A stretch of DNA of 64,000 nt from Aristolochia californica (GCA_029961685.1 JARWKL010000001.1:55268062-55332061); one strand, 5' to 3'; positions 51,561-63,670 are shown, counted from the first letter of the stretch. A program made the numbers and translations. Notes: generated by a model from the letters alone, not told the origin.

Positions 51561-54500
51561 CTTCTTTTGGAGGTTTTAGGTTTGCTATCATTCTACTCCT
51601 CTTGAAGATCAACCTTATTCTCAAGGTTGAAAATTTAGAAAGTGAAGAGGAAAGTCATCCTCACATTCCCAAATGGCTTTTTCTAGTGGGGTTTAATCTT
51701 ATTTAATGAGGACCTCTATATGTAAGCGGGAGCCATGTTGTACTCTAGTTAGTGCAAGAACAACTTTTTTTCTGCATCATTGGATGGTAGGGTGGTGGAA
51801 ATGGTTTGTGCCTCTTTGAGTTGCTTTTTTAATTATGAGACGTGGGATACAACATGGATGGTGGATTCCTCTAGTAGGTGCAAACGTTATGCTGCTTTGT
51901 CGATTAATTGGAGTACTTGGAAGGGTCCAAAAAATTTAGGAGCAAGTTTCTAATTCGTTCTAGCGGCCAGTGAATGTTGCCTATACAATTGAAGGTTTAG
52001 ATAGATTCAATCACCCACAAAAATTCAACTTGTGTTTGCAATCATGTTGACTCTTCAAGTGTTGTTAAGCTAAAGCAAGATGGTGCCTGACCAGTTTTAA
52101 AGTTTGATATCGATCTATTAGAGCTTTTTCAAGAGCTGAAATTTAAGTGGTACCTTTGAGAAATGATGAAATTATAGGAGATCTATTGTATACTACTTCA
52201 AAAAGAGACATCTTTAGAGAAATATGATGTGAAGTGTTGTTAAGGTACTCTACTCAAATAAGATAGAGGCTCTAGGAAGGTTTGTTGCCTAGGAATTTGT
52301 GCAACTAGGTTTCTAAGCATCAATTGACCACTTTGGTTTAGCCATCAGTTTGAGGATGATAAGCCATACTCATTTGTAAAAATGCCCTAAAACAAAAAAA
52401 AATTCTTTCCAAAAGGATCTTAAAAAAATTAAATCTCAATTTGAAGTTATAGTTTGTAGCTTGCCATGTAGTTTAGCAATATGTGTGACATAAGCTTCGA
52501 CAATGGTCTTTGTAGTGTACAAATACTTGAGGGCACACAAATGAGTATATCTGTTTAATCTTTTCACAGCAAAAAAAAAATCATCGTATTGTCTTTTGAA
52601 AGAGAAAGCCTTTTGATGAAATCCATATATACATCTTTCCAAAGTTTGTCCAGGATTGGTACAGGTTGCATGAGTACTGCCAACATTGTAGTGTTATATT
52701 TGATTCATTGGTAAACATTGTAATGGGTTACATATGCCTTGACATAAGCTTTGAGGCCTAGCCAAAAGAAAGAGCTTGGCACCTTGTGGTAAGTCTTTAG
52801 AAAGCCTTCATATCCTGCAGTAGGAGAGTTGTACATTTCCTTGAGTATTGCATGTACCAAGGGTTTGTGAAGTGCTGAAACTACCTCTTGATTATGAAAG
52901 AAGAGCAATGAAACCAAGGGTTTGTGAAGTGATGAAACCACCTCTCAATTATAAAAGAAGAGTAGTGAATAGACCTCCAAGCGGGGCCTTGTGGTGGCAT
53001 CCTAATAGAATTTTTGGAGCAATTCCTGCATGGTTGGATAAGTCTTATAAGGTTCTTTGATATTCTGCAATACTACAAGAACATGTGAAACACTGAAATA
53101 GTAGAAATTAGTGTTATATTGACGAGAGACACTATCGACCATTGTGCTCTTGCTTCTTTTTTATAGATAATTTCAAAGTCGTAGCCCATCAGTTTGACCG
53201 ACCACAATTGTTGCATCAGAGTACTGATTCATTGTTGTAATAGATATTTGAGAGAGCAATGGTCAGTTGGAATAGTGAACCTTCTCCCAATTAAATAGGG
53301 TTGCCGATGTTGTACTGCTTAGACTAGGGCATATGCCTTTTTTCATAAGTGGAACAAGAGAGCATCCTATCATTGAGAGGTCGGATATAGTAAGCAATTG
53401 ACTATCTATCCTGCATCAAGACTGCCCTAATTTTAGTTTTTGAAGGATCACGTTCAATAAAGGTTTCAAAATGTTTGGTTGAGCCAATACTAAACAATAC
53501 ACATTTTCTGTTGGAGGCTCTCAAAAGCCTTGGTAGCATCATCATCCCGTATAAAAACATTTTTTTTAGTAAGATAGTCACAAATCAGGCAACTGTGGCA
53601 TAATCTTTGATAAATCAACAATAATATCCAGTTAGACTTAAGAACCCTTGGAGTTGTTTCAAAGTTTTGAGTATGGGCTACTCTAACATAGTTTGGATTT
53701 TATCTTTTTCGCCCGACCCACCTTCTTGAGAGAACATGCCTAAGATAGTGGACTTTGGATGAAGCGAAAGTGCACTTATATATTTTGACATGAAGGTCAC
53801 TGTATTGAAGTGAGCTCAAGACCTTACAAAGATGATGCGCACGTTCCTAAAAAATCTTACTATAAACCAATATATGTCATAAAAAAATACTAACACAAAT
53901 TTTAGCAAGAATGGTTGGAACACATCATTCATCAAAACTTTGAAAGGAAGTCAGTGCATTAATTAGGCCAAAGGACATTACCAAAAACTCCTATTATCGA
54001 ACGTAGGTCCAAAAGGCGGTTTTTTCGATGTTACTATCTGCTACTCAGATTTGAAAATAACCCGAGAGGAGATCTAGTTTTGAAAAAAATAAAATAATTG
54101 TGCATCACTCAATTCATGAAGTAATTCATCAATGATAGGAATCAAGTACAGTGATGTTGTTAAGGGTGTGGTAGTCCACACAAAACCTCCATGATTTATC
54201 TTTCTTTTTCATCAACAACACAAGGTAGGAGTAAGGATTGTGACTTACTCTGATGATGCCTTCTTGAAGCATTTTCTTGATCAACCTTTCAATTTTTCCC
54301 TTTTGAACATGTGGGTAGCAGTAGGGACATGTGCTCAAATGGGGGCACTTGGTTGAATCAGGATCTAGTGGTCATGGATCCGCTTTGGTGGTAGACCTTG
54401 TGGCCTAGAGAAAACATATTGGAAGGTAGTGAGATGATATTGCAATGAAGGAAGTTTATGTTCACCTAGCGATGTCGTCGGATCAACCATTTGGAATAGG

Positions 54501-55100
54501 ATGACTTGATCCTTGGAAGATGCCACTTTTTTAGGAATTCTAGTGTCACCAAGTCATGGTGACCATTCATTATGCCCTTTCACTTAATTCGAGCATATTT
54601 GATAGAAAATTCTGAGGTCATATTTTTGAAATCCCCAATAACTCCCCCTAAGGTGTGTAACCATTGCTCCAAGCACCAAATGCACTCCTTTAATTGGAAG
54701 GACAAAGAAATCCTCATGAATGTGAGATCCTTGGACCTCAATTGTTACATTCATCACCTTGATGAAGACTGGATCTTGATCCCTTCATCCAGCATAACCA
54801 AAAACCCCAAAATTTGATATAGAGAAAGCCCAAAATGTTTAGAAATTTTACGACATAAGATTAGGTGCTTCCACTATCAATCATGATGTGTACCTTATGG
54901 CTTTTGATTCGTCTATCACGTTGCATGGTTCAAGATCATACACTCGAGCAGTACGATGACAAAAATTCTCCTACTACTTAAAGGAGCTATTTAGTGGAGA
55001 CGTTGATTGGGCTGTGATGATCCTAACCTCAGTCACTCTACTAACTTTTGCTTTCAGTCTTAGTGAAAAAAGAAGTCACAATACAATTTTCCATATGTAC
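51560..55100 (-). mobile_element. Ty3/gypsy polyprotein remnant
   Basis: Minus strand, right to left. An aspartic protease motif MIDSGST lies near 54880. Reverse transcriptase at about 54129-54400 reads KIERLIKKMLQEGIIR and KKKDKSWRFCVDYHTLN. Decayed RT and RNase H cover about 53200-54100. The integrase zinc region at 52705-52941 reads EMYNSPTAGYEGFLKTYHKV and FFWLGLK. Integrase core debris follows to 51720. Stops throughout. Confidence 0.8.
52857..52965. repeat. Tandem duplication of about 56 bp inside gypsy integrase
   Basis: The phrase accaagggtttgtgaagtg.tgaaac.acctct occurs twice in succession (about 52857 and 52913), duplicating a KPLV-containing peptide in the minus-strand frame. Confidence 0.7.
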
Positions 55101-56409
55101 CAAAGGGGAACACAATACATTGACACTGCAAAACTCAGCTTATATGGTTAAGTTTATTCTTTGGGAGTTTTGTCTTGTAATTATTTTTATGTTATAGCCA
55201 CTTGCCTTCTGCGTGTACTCTTTTTTTAGTTCATATACAAAAACTTAGCAGGAACACAAATTAATTTGTGCATTATTTATTTTGAGTTTTAGAAAGGAAA
55301 AAATGGTGAACCCAATGATTTAAAATTCATTTTAAATATCTATTTATTATTCTATGCATTTATATTGATATTATTCAATGGAGTTTTTTTACGTAAATAT
55401 TGTAATTTCTATGGTAAAATAGATATAGTGGCATTGTTGTAAATATAATGAACTAAATGATATTGTTGTAAATAGGGTAACTTTTTTTAGGAACAAAAGG
55501 TTGAGTATAACCAAAGTTCGTTGGACTTGACTCCAACCTCTTTCCTTCTAGGGCTTGAAGATTGTGACTTGACAATAATGAATGTTTCATATCATAATTA
55601 TATAAGCCTAAGATCCTAAACTTTAATCATAGGTAGAAATTATATCTTTAGATTGATAACCAATAAAACTATGGAAGTTAAAGGGTCTCACCCATAGTTG
55701 ATTGACAGTCAAGATAACAATGAAGATTGTACATCTCGATGAAAGACAAACCAATGACGAAATAATGGTCAAAATCAAAGTCCTAGTTAGCGATACCCGC
55801 TCTGATCAACAGGGAAAACCTTACCCTAGTTCGACCTGATAAAAAAACCTTGGGATTCAAGGATGGGACTGGGAAAAAATAATGATGGGTTTCTAATCAA
55901 GAATAGGTTTCCCCAAACCCGACTCGTGGGGGATATGAAACAGGATAGGGATGTGGCAGGGATGGGTCAGGTTTAAGTGAGGTTTAAAATGGGTTTACAG
56001 GGATGGGGTTGCGAGGATGGTGATCGGATCAGGGTCAGTTTTGAAGTTTCGGGTTTCAAAGTCGGGTTCGGGGTTGGGTTTTGATTTCAGGAACCCGACC
56101 CAATCCGTACCCCAAACCTAGACACACCAGCTTCAAATATGAAATTATTCCAACTACACCTATCAACGAGGGAAGAGCAGTATGGTCTTCTGGTCTTCTC
56201 TTTCACGAAACAATGGGCGGAAAATAAAAAAAATATTGGGGAAGCATTTCATGGTCTCCATCAACATTGCAGCAAATATAAAATAAAAAAAAATACAGTC
56301 ATCACGATCGAATCTTATCTTTCTTTACATCAATTGTTCTTGAAGATATTTATCCCCAATTCACAAAAAAATATGAATTCTATCCAATCTGTCTCAAAGT
56401 CCGAAACTT
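55101..56409. other. AT-rich spacer with inverted GC-rich repeat
   Basis: AT-rich to about 55850. A GC-rich block (55870-56122) of cccgac/gggtt words then ends aatccgtaccccaaaccta, nearly the reverse complement of the block start at 39052. The rest leads into the P450 3'UTR. Confidence 0.4.
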
Positions 56410-58032
56410 TCATTTCCCTCTTTTATGAACACTCACCTTCAACCCGCCTGCCATATACGCAGTAAGGAGAGGAACGAAGACTGGTTGACGAGGAGAGATA
56501 GGCCTGATCTCGAATTTCCTTAACACTGATGCAGCGACGTACTTCATCTGAATGAATGCCATCTCCTTCCCCAAACAAACCCTAGGACCAGCTTGAAATA
56601 CCGGGAATTTGTAAGGGGAGAACCTGGAAACTCCCTTTTCAGGTGATTCTAGCCAACGGATTGGCCTGAATTCTAGCCAATCTTTCCCCCATAACGCCTC
56701 CATCCTTCCCATGCCGTAAGGGAAGTAAGTAACTCGATCACCTTTCGCAACAAGGGTGCCGTCCGGGAGCGTGTCATTGCTCATGGCGTGTTTAGAGTCC
56801 CAAGCGACTGGTGGGTACAGCCTCATGCTCTCACATAAGCAAGCTTCCAGTGTTCTCATCTCCTTCAGATCATCGTAAGCGAAGGTTTGGTCCTCTTCTG
56901 ATCTCATTTTCGTCTCTGCTTCTTTTACTATCTGCTTCTGTATGTCCGGGTGGTTAGAAATCAACCAGAAGAACCAAGTCAACGCCGCAGATGTGGTGTC
57001 CCTTCCAGCCATTATAAAACTGATCACCATGTCTCGGATGACCTCTTCGTCGTGACCACCGGCGATCAACCTTGATAGGAGATCTTTCTTTTTTCTCTTG
57101 TCGTTTCCTTCTGCTTTCCTGTAGCGAATCAGGTCCATCACGGAGTCATGTACTTGGTCGATTGCCTCTCTGAGGACTCTCTCGGATCCAATGCCGAGGA
57201 TCCTTTTGGCCTTCCACAGGGCAGATACTGGCGCTGTAGCACGCCGTGCGCTGATCTCGGACGCGACATCGAAGGCTCCGGCAAGGGGCGAAGCCGGAAA
57301 CGATGGATGCAAACAAGCAGGGTCCGTCCCCAGGGAGATCATGCACACACTGTCGAACGCAAACCTCCTCAGTAAATCCTGCATGTCCACCACTCCTTGT
57401 TTCAAGCAGACCCTTTCCAGAATAGGAAGCAGCCTCTGGTTCACCTCCGTTTCCAGCGTCGTCGCCACGTATTCTCGCAAGGTATGAATGGAGAATTGGT
57501 GACTCGCCAGCTTTCTTTGGGTGTGCCACAGCTCACCGTCGACATTAAATATCCCGCGGCCGAGGAAGTCACCAAGGATCTCAGTGAAGGGCTTCCCCTT
57601 GGGGAAGTTATCGAACCTGGTCTTGAGAATGTACTCGACGTTCTCGGGGTTTGCAGTGACGATGGTTTTCGTGGCACCAAACCGAGCGATGGTCACCGTT
57701 TGAGTGGGAGACTGCGCGAGCAAATCCGTGTACCAGTCCAAGAGTCTGTACCTGTTTTTGTAGAAACTGATAAGACAACCGAGAACCGGGTATGTCGGAG
57801 GGCTCTGGCCGGAGTACTGCTTGTAATACTGGAAACCAAGCCGCAAAACATATTCAAAGAAGAAGGCACATGGAACTGAAAGAGCTACAAGCATCGGCAG
57901 CTGAAGGAAGACGACAGCCATCGACATTTTAGTTTTTGCGAGCAAAGATGCATATGCAAGAAGAGAAAGAGAAGGCCACCACAGGCGTTTCATTACCTGG
58001 CCGACATTAAATAAGGTAATTGACCAACCCAT
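56410..58032 (-). CDS. Cytochrome P450, CYP94B-like
   Basis: ER-bound P450 monooxygenase of the CYP86 clan. CYP94B members omega-hydroxylate jasmonoyl-isoleucine or fatty acids. A single exon of 540 codons. Motifs: I-helix AGRDTT (342-347), ExxR in ESMRLYPP (401-404), FRPIRW (455-460) and heme loop FQAGPRVCLG (479-488, Cys486). Subfamily-typical text includes GDFLGRGIFNVDGELWHTQR, VTYFPYGMGRME and PVFVPLLTAYMAGGLKV, which resembles CYP94B3 more than CYP94C1 from memory. A start at Met36 (57927, MSMAVVFLQLP) would give about 505 residues, the usual family length, with a normal N-terminal anchor, so the first 35 codons may be untranslated. No break was seen and no redox partner lies nearby. Confidence 0.93.
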   Translation of the reverse strand: MGWSITLFNVGQVMKRLWWPSLSLLAYASLLAKTKMSMAVVFLQLPMLVALSVPCAFFFEYVLRLGFQYYKQYSGQSPPTYPVLGCLISFYKNRYRLLDWYTDLLAQSPTQTVTIARFGATKTIVTANPENVEYILKTRFDNFPKGKPFTEILGDFLGRGIFNVDGELWHTQRKLASHQFSIHTLREYVATTLETEVNQRLLPILERVCLKQGVVDMQDLLRRFAFDSVCMISLGTDPACLHPSFPASPLAGAFDVASEISARRATAPVSALWKAKRILGIGSERVLREAIDQVHDSVMDLIRYRKAEGNDKRKKKDLLSRLIAGGHDEEVIRDMVISFIMAGRDTTSAALTWFFWLISNHPDIQKQIVKEAETKMRSEEDQTFAYDDLKEMRTLEACLCESMRLYPPVAWDSKHAMSNDTLPDGTLVAKGDRVTYFPYGMGRMEALWGKDWLEFRPIRWLESPEKGVSRFSPYKFPVFQAGPRVCLGKEMAFIQMKYVAASVLRKFEIRPISPRQPVFVPLLTAYMAGGLKVSVHKRGK

Positions 58033-59100
58033 TTCGTTTCTGGAGACAGATTAAAAAAAAAAAACCTTAGGGATCGTATCATTAAATATTCAATAAGATT
58101 TTGATTCTCCCTCAAATAACATTTGGGTCGCACCAAATAATGAATTTCCACAGATTTCCAAGAGCTACATGAACTTGATTTCTTTCATCGACTTTTCATG
58201 GATGATTGACAGAGTCGCTCGCAGCCGTAAATGTGAAGAGATTTTGATCTTCTGTGTGATTTACCGACAAGAATCCTTCAAAGGTTATAAAATAATATTT
58301 GGTTATCAAAGTCAATATGCGCTGGTGGAGTACGGCAATCCAGTCCAGTCAAACTCGATTACCCATTTCTGCTTGACTAACTGCATACACCACCGATGTT
58401 TACGTCGCCGACTTGAGCGAAGATAATATGTTATCTTCCATGCAGCAACTAGTTTGACTCTGCGTAACACAGGCTGTGACATCTAGGAAGCCGCCACATC
58501 ATTAAGCTTTCATTTATTAAAACAGGTTAACGAAGGCTTATTATTGTTTAGTATAGCCTGTTTTAGACTTATTTTCCCCATCCGCTTCTTTCTTTCTTAC
58601 TTGGGTAGTTTTAACTGTTTTAGAGTTAGCAATTTAAATCCTCCACCTTTGTCTTGCTCTTTCATTTACTATTTTTTAATAAAAATAACAAGAAGTAAAC
58701 CAAGAAGGTATATATACAAGAAAATAAAGCAAATAGAATTTATTCTCCGATAGGAAACTGTGTCATCGTAAAACTTTTGCATCTTATGGAGCATGGATCA
58801 TTGCAAAACATTTTGGATCATCTGATTTAAAGTGTAGAGAAGCTCATTTTCTAACTGAAAGGCCGTTGGCTCCAATTGGATTTACTGTCAAAGTTTTCGT
58901 GGGATCTGATATTTAGTGTAGTTATGTTTAATTTGTTTTAGGTCGGACACTATTGAAAAATGTGTTCAATTACATCGATACCCAATTTCAAGATGCGCTA
59001 ATGAATTATGTGGATTAGAGTTTGTTGTGGATTTTTTTATCAGTTGTTGTTGATTTTAGGGTCCCATTGTGGTTTGATTAAAACAAGGTAATCATAGAGA
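58033..59100. promoter_or_regulatory. Upstream region of the P450 gene
   Basis: About 1 kb with no gene. It should include the P450 promoter. A GTCAA/TTGAC W-box-like core occurs (gtcaaactcg near 58348), but I would not assign function from that alone. Confidence 0.35.
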
Positions 59101-59249
59101 AGAAGAAACGAAAAAGAAGAAGAGAGAAGAGAGAAGGAAGGAAGAAGAGAGAGTGACGGTTGTTTGAGACGAGAGAAGTGGACGTGGGACAAAGAGATTA
59201 GGATTGTGAGAGTTTACCTAATCCTCCCCCTTAATATCTATTTATATGA
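59100..59249 (-). repeat. Partial LTR, opposite strand
   Basis: On the minus strand it reads TAAATAGATATTAAGGGGGAGGATTA followed by a pyrimidine-rich stretch with CAACCGTC. This matches the start of the LTR downstream of copia RT at about 62575-62680. Confidence 0.5.
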
Positions 59250-59678
59250 TGTTGGAAGACAGGACCCATGCCCACACGACTAAGGAAGGCCCACATATCA
59301 AAGTGTATTAGAAGATGGGCCAAAACCCATAAGACCAAGGAAGACCCATGCATCTAAGAGAGATTGAAGATGGGCTCAAGGCCCACAGATCAAGGGGAAG
59401 ACTCATAGGCCCACATACATTGATGGCATGATGGTAAATAAAGGGTCATCTTATAGAGATGACATTGATGTAATTAAGCTAAAGTTCCATGGTTAAAACC
59501 CTAAACACTAAGTTCAGGAGTATTATTGTAATATAGTAGTTTCATAAATCTATAAATAGAGCTTCAAGGGGAGGGTAGGAAAAATCAATTCCATAACCTT
59601 TCTTCCTCCAATTTTCTCCTAATGGGTTTCTCTCCTTTTTCTCCATGAGCTAAATTCATGGAGTTCTGAAAATCAACA
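59250..59678 (+). repeat. Copia LTR (TGTTGGAAGA family), 5' copy
   Basis: 429 bp starting TGTTGGAAGACAGG and ending CAACA, with a TATA-like ctataaatagagc near 59556. It is followed at once by the PBS tggtatcagag at 59679-59689. No matching 3' LTR is found downstream in the window. Confidence 0.75.
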
Positions 59679-59884
59679 TGGTATCAGAGTTTTGATTTTC
59701 AGGACTCCGACTATGGTTTCTAAGGTTATTTTCCGTTGTGTGCCTTTTTTAAGTTGATATTTGTTTTTTATATTTGATTTTTTTTCTTTTTCTGTTGCTA
59801 TTCTCTCCGTGAACAAGTGCTAGTTCCTTAATATTTTTTTTCCTTCCTGCTCGTTATTATTGTTGTCTTCCGTCTTGAATTTTT

Positions 59885-60095
59885 TTTTGAATTGCTCTAC
59901 AGCCATGGCTACCGCCTTGGTGTAGATGCTCACGGCTTTCCAGTACGCCACACAATTCTCTGTGACTTTTTCGGAGTACTATTGACCGATGAGAGGCAAG
60001 ATCATTGTCAATCTCATAAGTTTATCGAATGGCCTAGTAACGATGTCTCGGAAGAAGTCGTCGCTGGAGTTGAGGTTGTCTGCCATCTTCTATTT
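59885..60095 (-). pseudogene. Unidentified coding-like fragment next to NF-YB piece
   Basis: The minus strand reads [20 protein letters not shown], then DKLMRL, LIGQ, a stop, [16 protein letters not shown] and [13 protein letters not shown] text. Composition and lack of copia motifs suggest another captured exon, but I do not recognise the family. Confidence 0.35.
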
Positions 60096-60189
60096 CTTCT
60101 CCTTCGACCATTTTCATCTATGTGTTCTCTCTGCTTCTGCTTTTTGCCAGATACTTCGGCGTCGACGTACTATTAGAAGAAACGCTGGG

Positions 60190-60379
60190 GGATATATGAG
60201 ACGCACTCCTGCACCGTCTCCTTGGCGTCCTTGGATATCTTCGCGTTCATCGGTAGTGCCTTCATCATGATCTGACTCACGTTAGCAATCAGAAGGAATC
60301 TGTCCTGCTCCCTCGGCGAGAACTCACTGTTAGCGTTGCTATTATTCTGTCCCCCCAATTCGTTGTTTGAGTCTGCCAT
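60190..60379 (-). pseudogene. NF-YB transcription factor fragment (antisense within retroelement DNA)
   Basis: Minus strand from an ATG at 60379: [11 protein letters not shown], then the first half of the NF-YB histone-fold ([16 protein letters not shown], then [17 protein letters not shown]). Homology stops at about 60194, where intact genes continue EFISF. Substitutions such as FLPI to FLLI and several Lys/Arg changes indicate decay. The DNA-binding and NF-YC-contact second half is absent, so this is a fragment. It lies 0.5 kb inside a plus-strand copia LTR/PBS, hence antisense to that element. Confidence 0.85.
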
Positions 60380-60734
60380 TCAGAAACATTACGGCAAAAG
60401 AGTCTTTGTTGGATGTTCCAAGCCATCTCTGTTGTCGCTGTGATCCTGTGCTGTTCGGGAGCGTACTGCGGGGAAGATGATATCTCTGGAAGGTCTATTT
60501 TGGAGTGAAGTTTTTTTCGAAAAGTCCTCTGTCCGGAATTACTGCCGAAAAGTTTTGTCCCGAGCAGAGCTTTGTTGTTTTTGGAAGTTGCCGTTGTCGA
60601 TGTTCGACTGAAGTCCCAGTGATGTCTCTTATTTTTGGAAAGGTTCCGTTTCGATTTCGTCGTAGAGATTTCTCTGTGGGATCCTCCGTCCGAACAGTGC
60701 TGCTATTCGGAAAGGAAAGTTTCCTTGTTTTGAG

Positions 60735-60945
60735 CTGTTCCCAACAGGAAGAAGATGATTATATTAAGCACCTAGCCAAGGAGACAGAGCTAGCGCTACG
60801 TCGCGGGTTCGATTCCCTTGAGCTGCAAGCAGCATGTGAAGTGTGTAGCCCTGGGCGGAAGGGGCAACCAGAGTGTGTTCCCGCACCATGGGCCATCGCT
60901 ATAAGCGGAAGGGTCGCCCCTTCAAGTTGGTTGTTGAATTTCTAG
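60735..60945 (+). mobile_element. tRNA-type SINE candidate (pol III A and B boxes)
   Basis: A box tagccaaggag at 60773-60783 fits TRGYNNARNNG. B box ggttcgattcc at 60806-60816 fits GGTTCGANTCC. Their spacing of 33 bases is typical of tRNA-derived SINEs. No acceptor stem pairing or CCA context for a real tRNA was seen. A downstream body of about 130 bp follows, with no clear TSD or tail. Confidence 0.5.
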
Positions 60946-60964
60946 AAAAGAGAAATATTTCACT

Positions 60965-61215
60965 AACGTGTTGTAATTTGAGTTCAATGAGCCTCTATTT
61001 ATGATAGAAAAAACAAGTAGAATCCAATTACAATTAAACTACCTTTATCTTAGTTACACCCAAAGTTAAAGACTAAAATATAAGTCCTAAAACAATTAAA
61101 CAAGTGAACAAAAATAGAAGTCCTAAAACAATTGAACAAGTGAACAAAAATAAAAAACTAACATAACTAAAACTCTTTTAACTGAGACTCTTCTGTGAGA
61201 CATCCTCCTGTGAGT
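60965..61215 (-). repeat. LTR segment shared with 28166-28501
   Basis: Shares gttgtaatttgag, tctatttat.ata, caattacaattaaactacc and ttacacccaaagttaaa with the LTR near 28200-28320. It includes a short internal duplication (tagaagtcctaaaacaatt). Confidence 0.6.
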
Positions 61216-61309
61216 TCTTGTAAATGTTATGAGCTTTTTTGAGACCTTCTCCTATAAACTTGTGAGCTGTAAATGGATCTTTGTTGTTAAACATAATCCA
61301 GATGGTTTT

Positions 61310-62545
61310 GTGGTTTTGTAGCGAAGGGGTACACTCAATGTTATGGAGTTGACTACAAGGAAACTTTCTCCCCTATGGCCAAGTTAAATTCGATACGTAT
61401 TTTGTTATCACTTGTTGCTAATTCTTCTTGTTTAGTATATCAACATGACGTGAAGAATGATTTCCTTAATGGTGATATTAAGGAAGATATTTATATGCAT
61501 CAACCACTAGGATTTGAGGTTGAGGGGGAGTCCGTGTGCCGATTTCAAAAATATGTATGGTTTAAATCAATCTCCTCGTTCTTGGTTTGACAAGTTTAGC
61601 CAAGTGATGCTTTGGTTTGGGTTTAACAGATGTTCAGTAGATCATTCATTGTTTTGTAAAGAATGCAACAAAGGGAATCGTATTACTGGCAATATATGTG
61701 CACGACATTGTTTTGTCTAGTAGTGATACACATAGCATAGGAGAAGTCAAACAAAAGATATGTCTCAAATTCAAAACAAAAGATCTTGGACTTCTCAAAT
61801 ATTTCCCCAATATTGAAGTTTTCTAGTATAATCATGGTATTGTCCTATCTCAGAGGAAATAGGTTCTTGATCTACTTGAGGATACATGAATAATGGGATG
61901 TCGATTGGTTGATACTCCTATTGATGCTAATACAAAACTGTGTGTTGGCCCTGGTGAAGATATTGATGTGGGAAAATGTCAAAGATTGGTGGCAAAACTT
62001 ATTTTTCTCATTGTGAGCTGACCAAACATTTTCACATGCAATAAGTGTGGTTAGCCAGTACATGCATAAACTATAGCTTTGCAGACGGAGATTGGGTTAG
62101 ATCATCTAATGACAAGAAATCCAGTTTTGGTTATTGTATTTTAGTGGGAGGGAATTTGATCACATGAAAGAGTAAAAAATAGAATGTTATTGCAAGGTCC
62201 AATGCTGAGGCAAATTACAAATCTATGACCCATGTAGTAAGATAACTTCTATGGATCAAATCTCTCTTGAAAAAATTGGGATTCCACAAAGAGGCACCTA
62301 TGGAACTTCATCGTGATAATCAAGAATTCATTCACATTTATTTCAATATAGTCTTCCATGAGAGAACAAAGCATATTGAGCTATATTGCCATTGCATACG
62401 AAAAAAATTACAAGTAGGCATTATATCTCTCAGACATGTTTCATCTCAGGGGCAGGTTGCAGATATCCTTACAAAGCCGGTTACATCCAAGATTCAAACC
62501 ACTATATGTTCTTTCTTCCTTGTCCCTTTTCCTCCCTTCTTAGGG
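61310..62545 (+). mobile_element. Ty1/copia RT and RNase H remnant
   Basis: Plus strand. RT starts AKGYTQCYGVDYKETFSPM and continues IRILLSLVANSSCLVYQHD, DFLNGDIKEDIYMHQP, LNQSPRSWFDKF, with frameshifts. RNase H follows ([48 protein letters not shown]). The catalytic CDN is changed to RDN. A related LTR begins at about 62550. The element is dead. Confidence 0.8.
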
Positions 62546-62549
62546 TAAA

Positions 62550-62780
62550 GGGCATTGATGTAATTGTAGTACTTTTATACTTATAAATAGAGGTTAAGGG
62601 GGAGGATTAAGAATGATTTCATGACCATAATTCTTTTTCCCATGTTTCCATTGTCTCCTCTCAACAACCGTCCTCTCTCTCTTTCTCGTTTTCTCTTTCT
62701 TCTCTCTTCTCTCTTTTCACTCCTGCTTCTTCTTCGGTTCTATTTCTCCTAGAGTGTTTTGTTCTTAACTAATCATCATG
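62550..62780 (+). repeat. Copia 3' LTR start downstream of RNase H
   Basis: Contains ggcattgatgtaatt, a TATA-like ttataaatagagg and a pyrimidine-rich ctctctctttctcg leader-like stretch, the usual plant copia LTR order. Ends not fixed. Confidence 0.5.
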
Positions 62781-63670
62781 GGATCCTTAAATCAACATCC
62801 TAAAGTGATGAAAAAAGATACAATTGATGAAATACTAAAGGAACACAAGGATAGTACTATATCATAATTTAGATGAAAGGAGGCGACAATGCAATACTTT
62901 AGTTCAAACCAAGTTTCTAAATAGAAAAAGGAGGACATGCTTATCAAATCAATAATGAGTGTGACCTTAAAAAAAGAAGTAAGGGAGACTATGATGGCAA
63001 AACTAGAAAAATACTAAACAACTTGAACCAACTATGACCTCAAAGAATTTTGGGTGGTGAGCATAATTTTTTGTCATAACATTGTGGAAGATAAGCAATC
63101 ACTAGGGGAAACCCCAAAGCAAGTTACCTCATGCGATCTTCCCTCAATAATAGATACCAACATCGAGTGCTCAAGTCTAGCAAAAAATCTCTGGCTAGAA
63201 GGGAAATTTATCTTAAAAAGTAGGACTCTATAAAAAAGGAAACTCAATTCATGTCAAAACATGTAGAAGTAATAGGAGAAAAATAGACAAAAAGAGAGAT
63301 TTTTGGCAAAATTAACCTTTGCTACTTCAAATATAGATATCTCCCAAAATACAACGTAGAAGCACAAATGGTTTGTTTCAAAAGAAACTAGACTTGAAGA
63401 TCTTTATTTAGAGGTATAATTCTCTATATAAAGTCTCATTCTTTTTGCCATAAAATACTAAAAAAATAAAGCATTCTATTGTCACTTAAACCTTTTCTTA
63501 TTCCTAACCTTTGCAACTTCAAATATGAATTTCTCTTTGTAGAAAATCCTGATTGACAAAATTCTCTTTGAGTTTCAAAATAAACTCAAAATATTTTTTG
63601 TCAGTATATAATTTGTAGTAAGAAAATAGTATTATAGAGGTACTAATGTCACAGGAAAAATAGATACTAG
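62781..63670. other. Repeat-derived AT-rich DNA, nothing assigned
   Basis: No supported frame. A TATA-like ctctatataaag lies near 63421, which may mark another LTR. Confidence 0.35.

Noticed and set aside
60773..60816. A true tRNA gene
   Set aside because: A and B boxes are present, but I could not pair an acceptor or anticodon stem around them.
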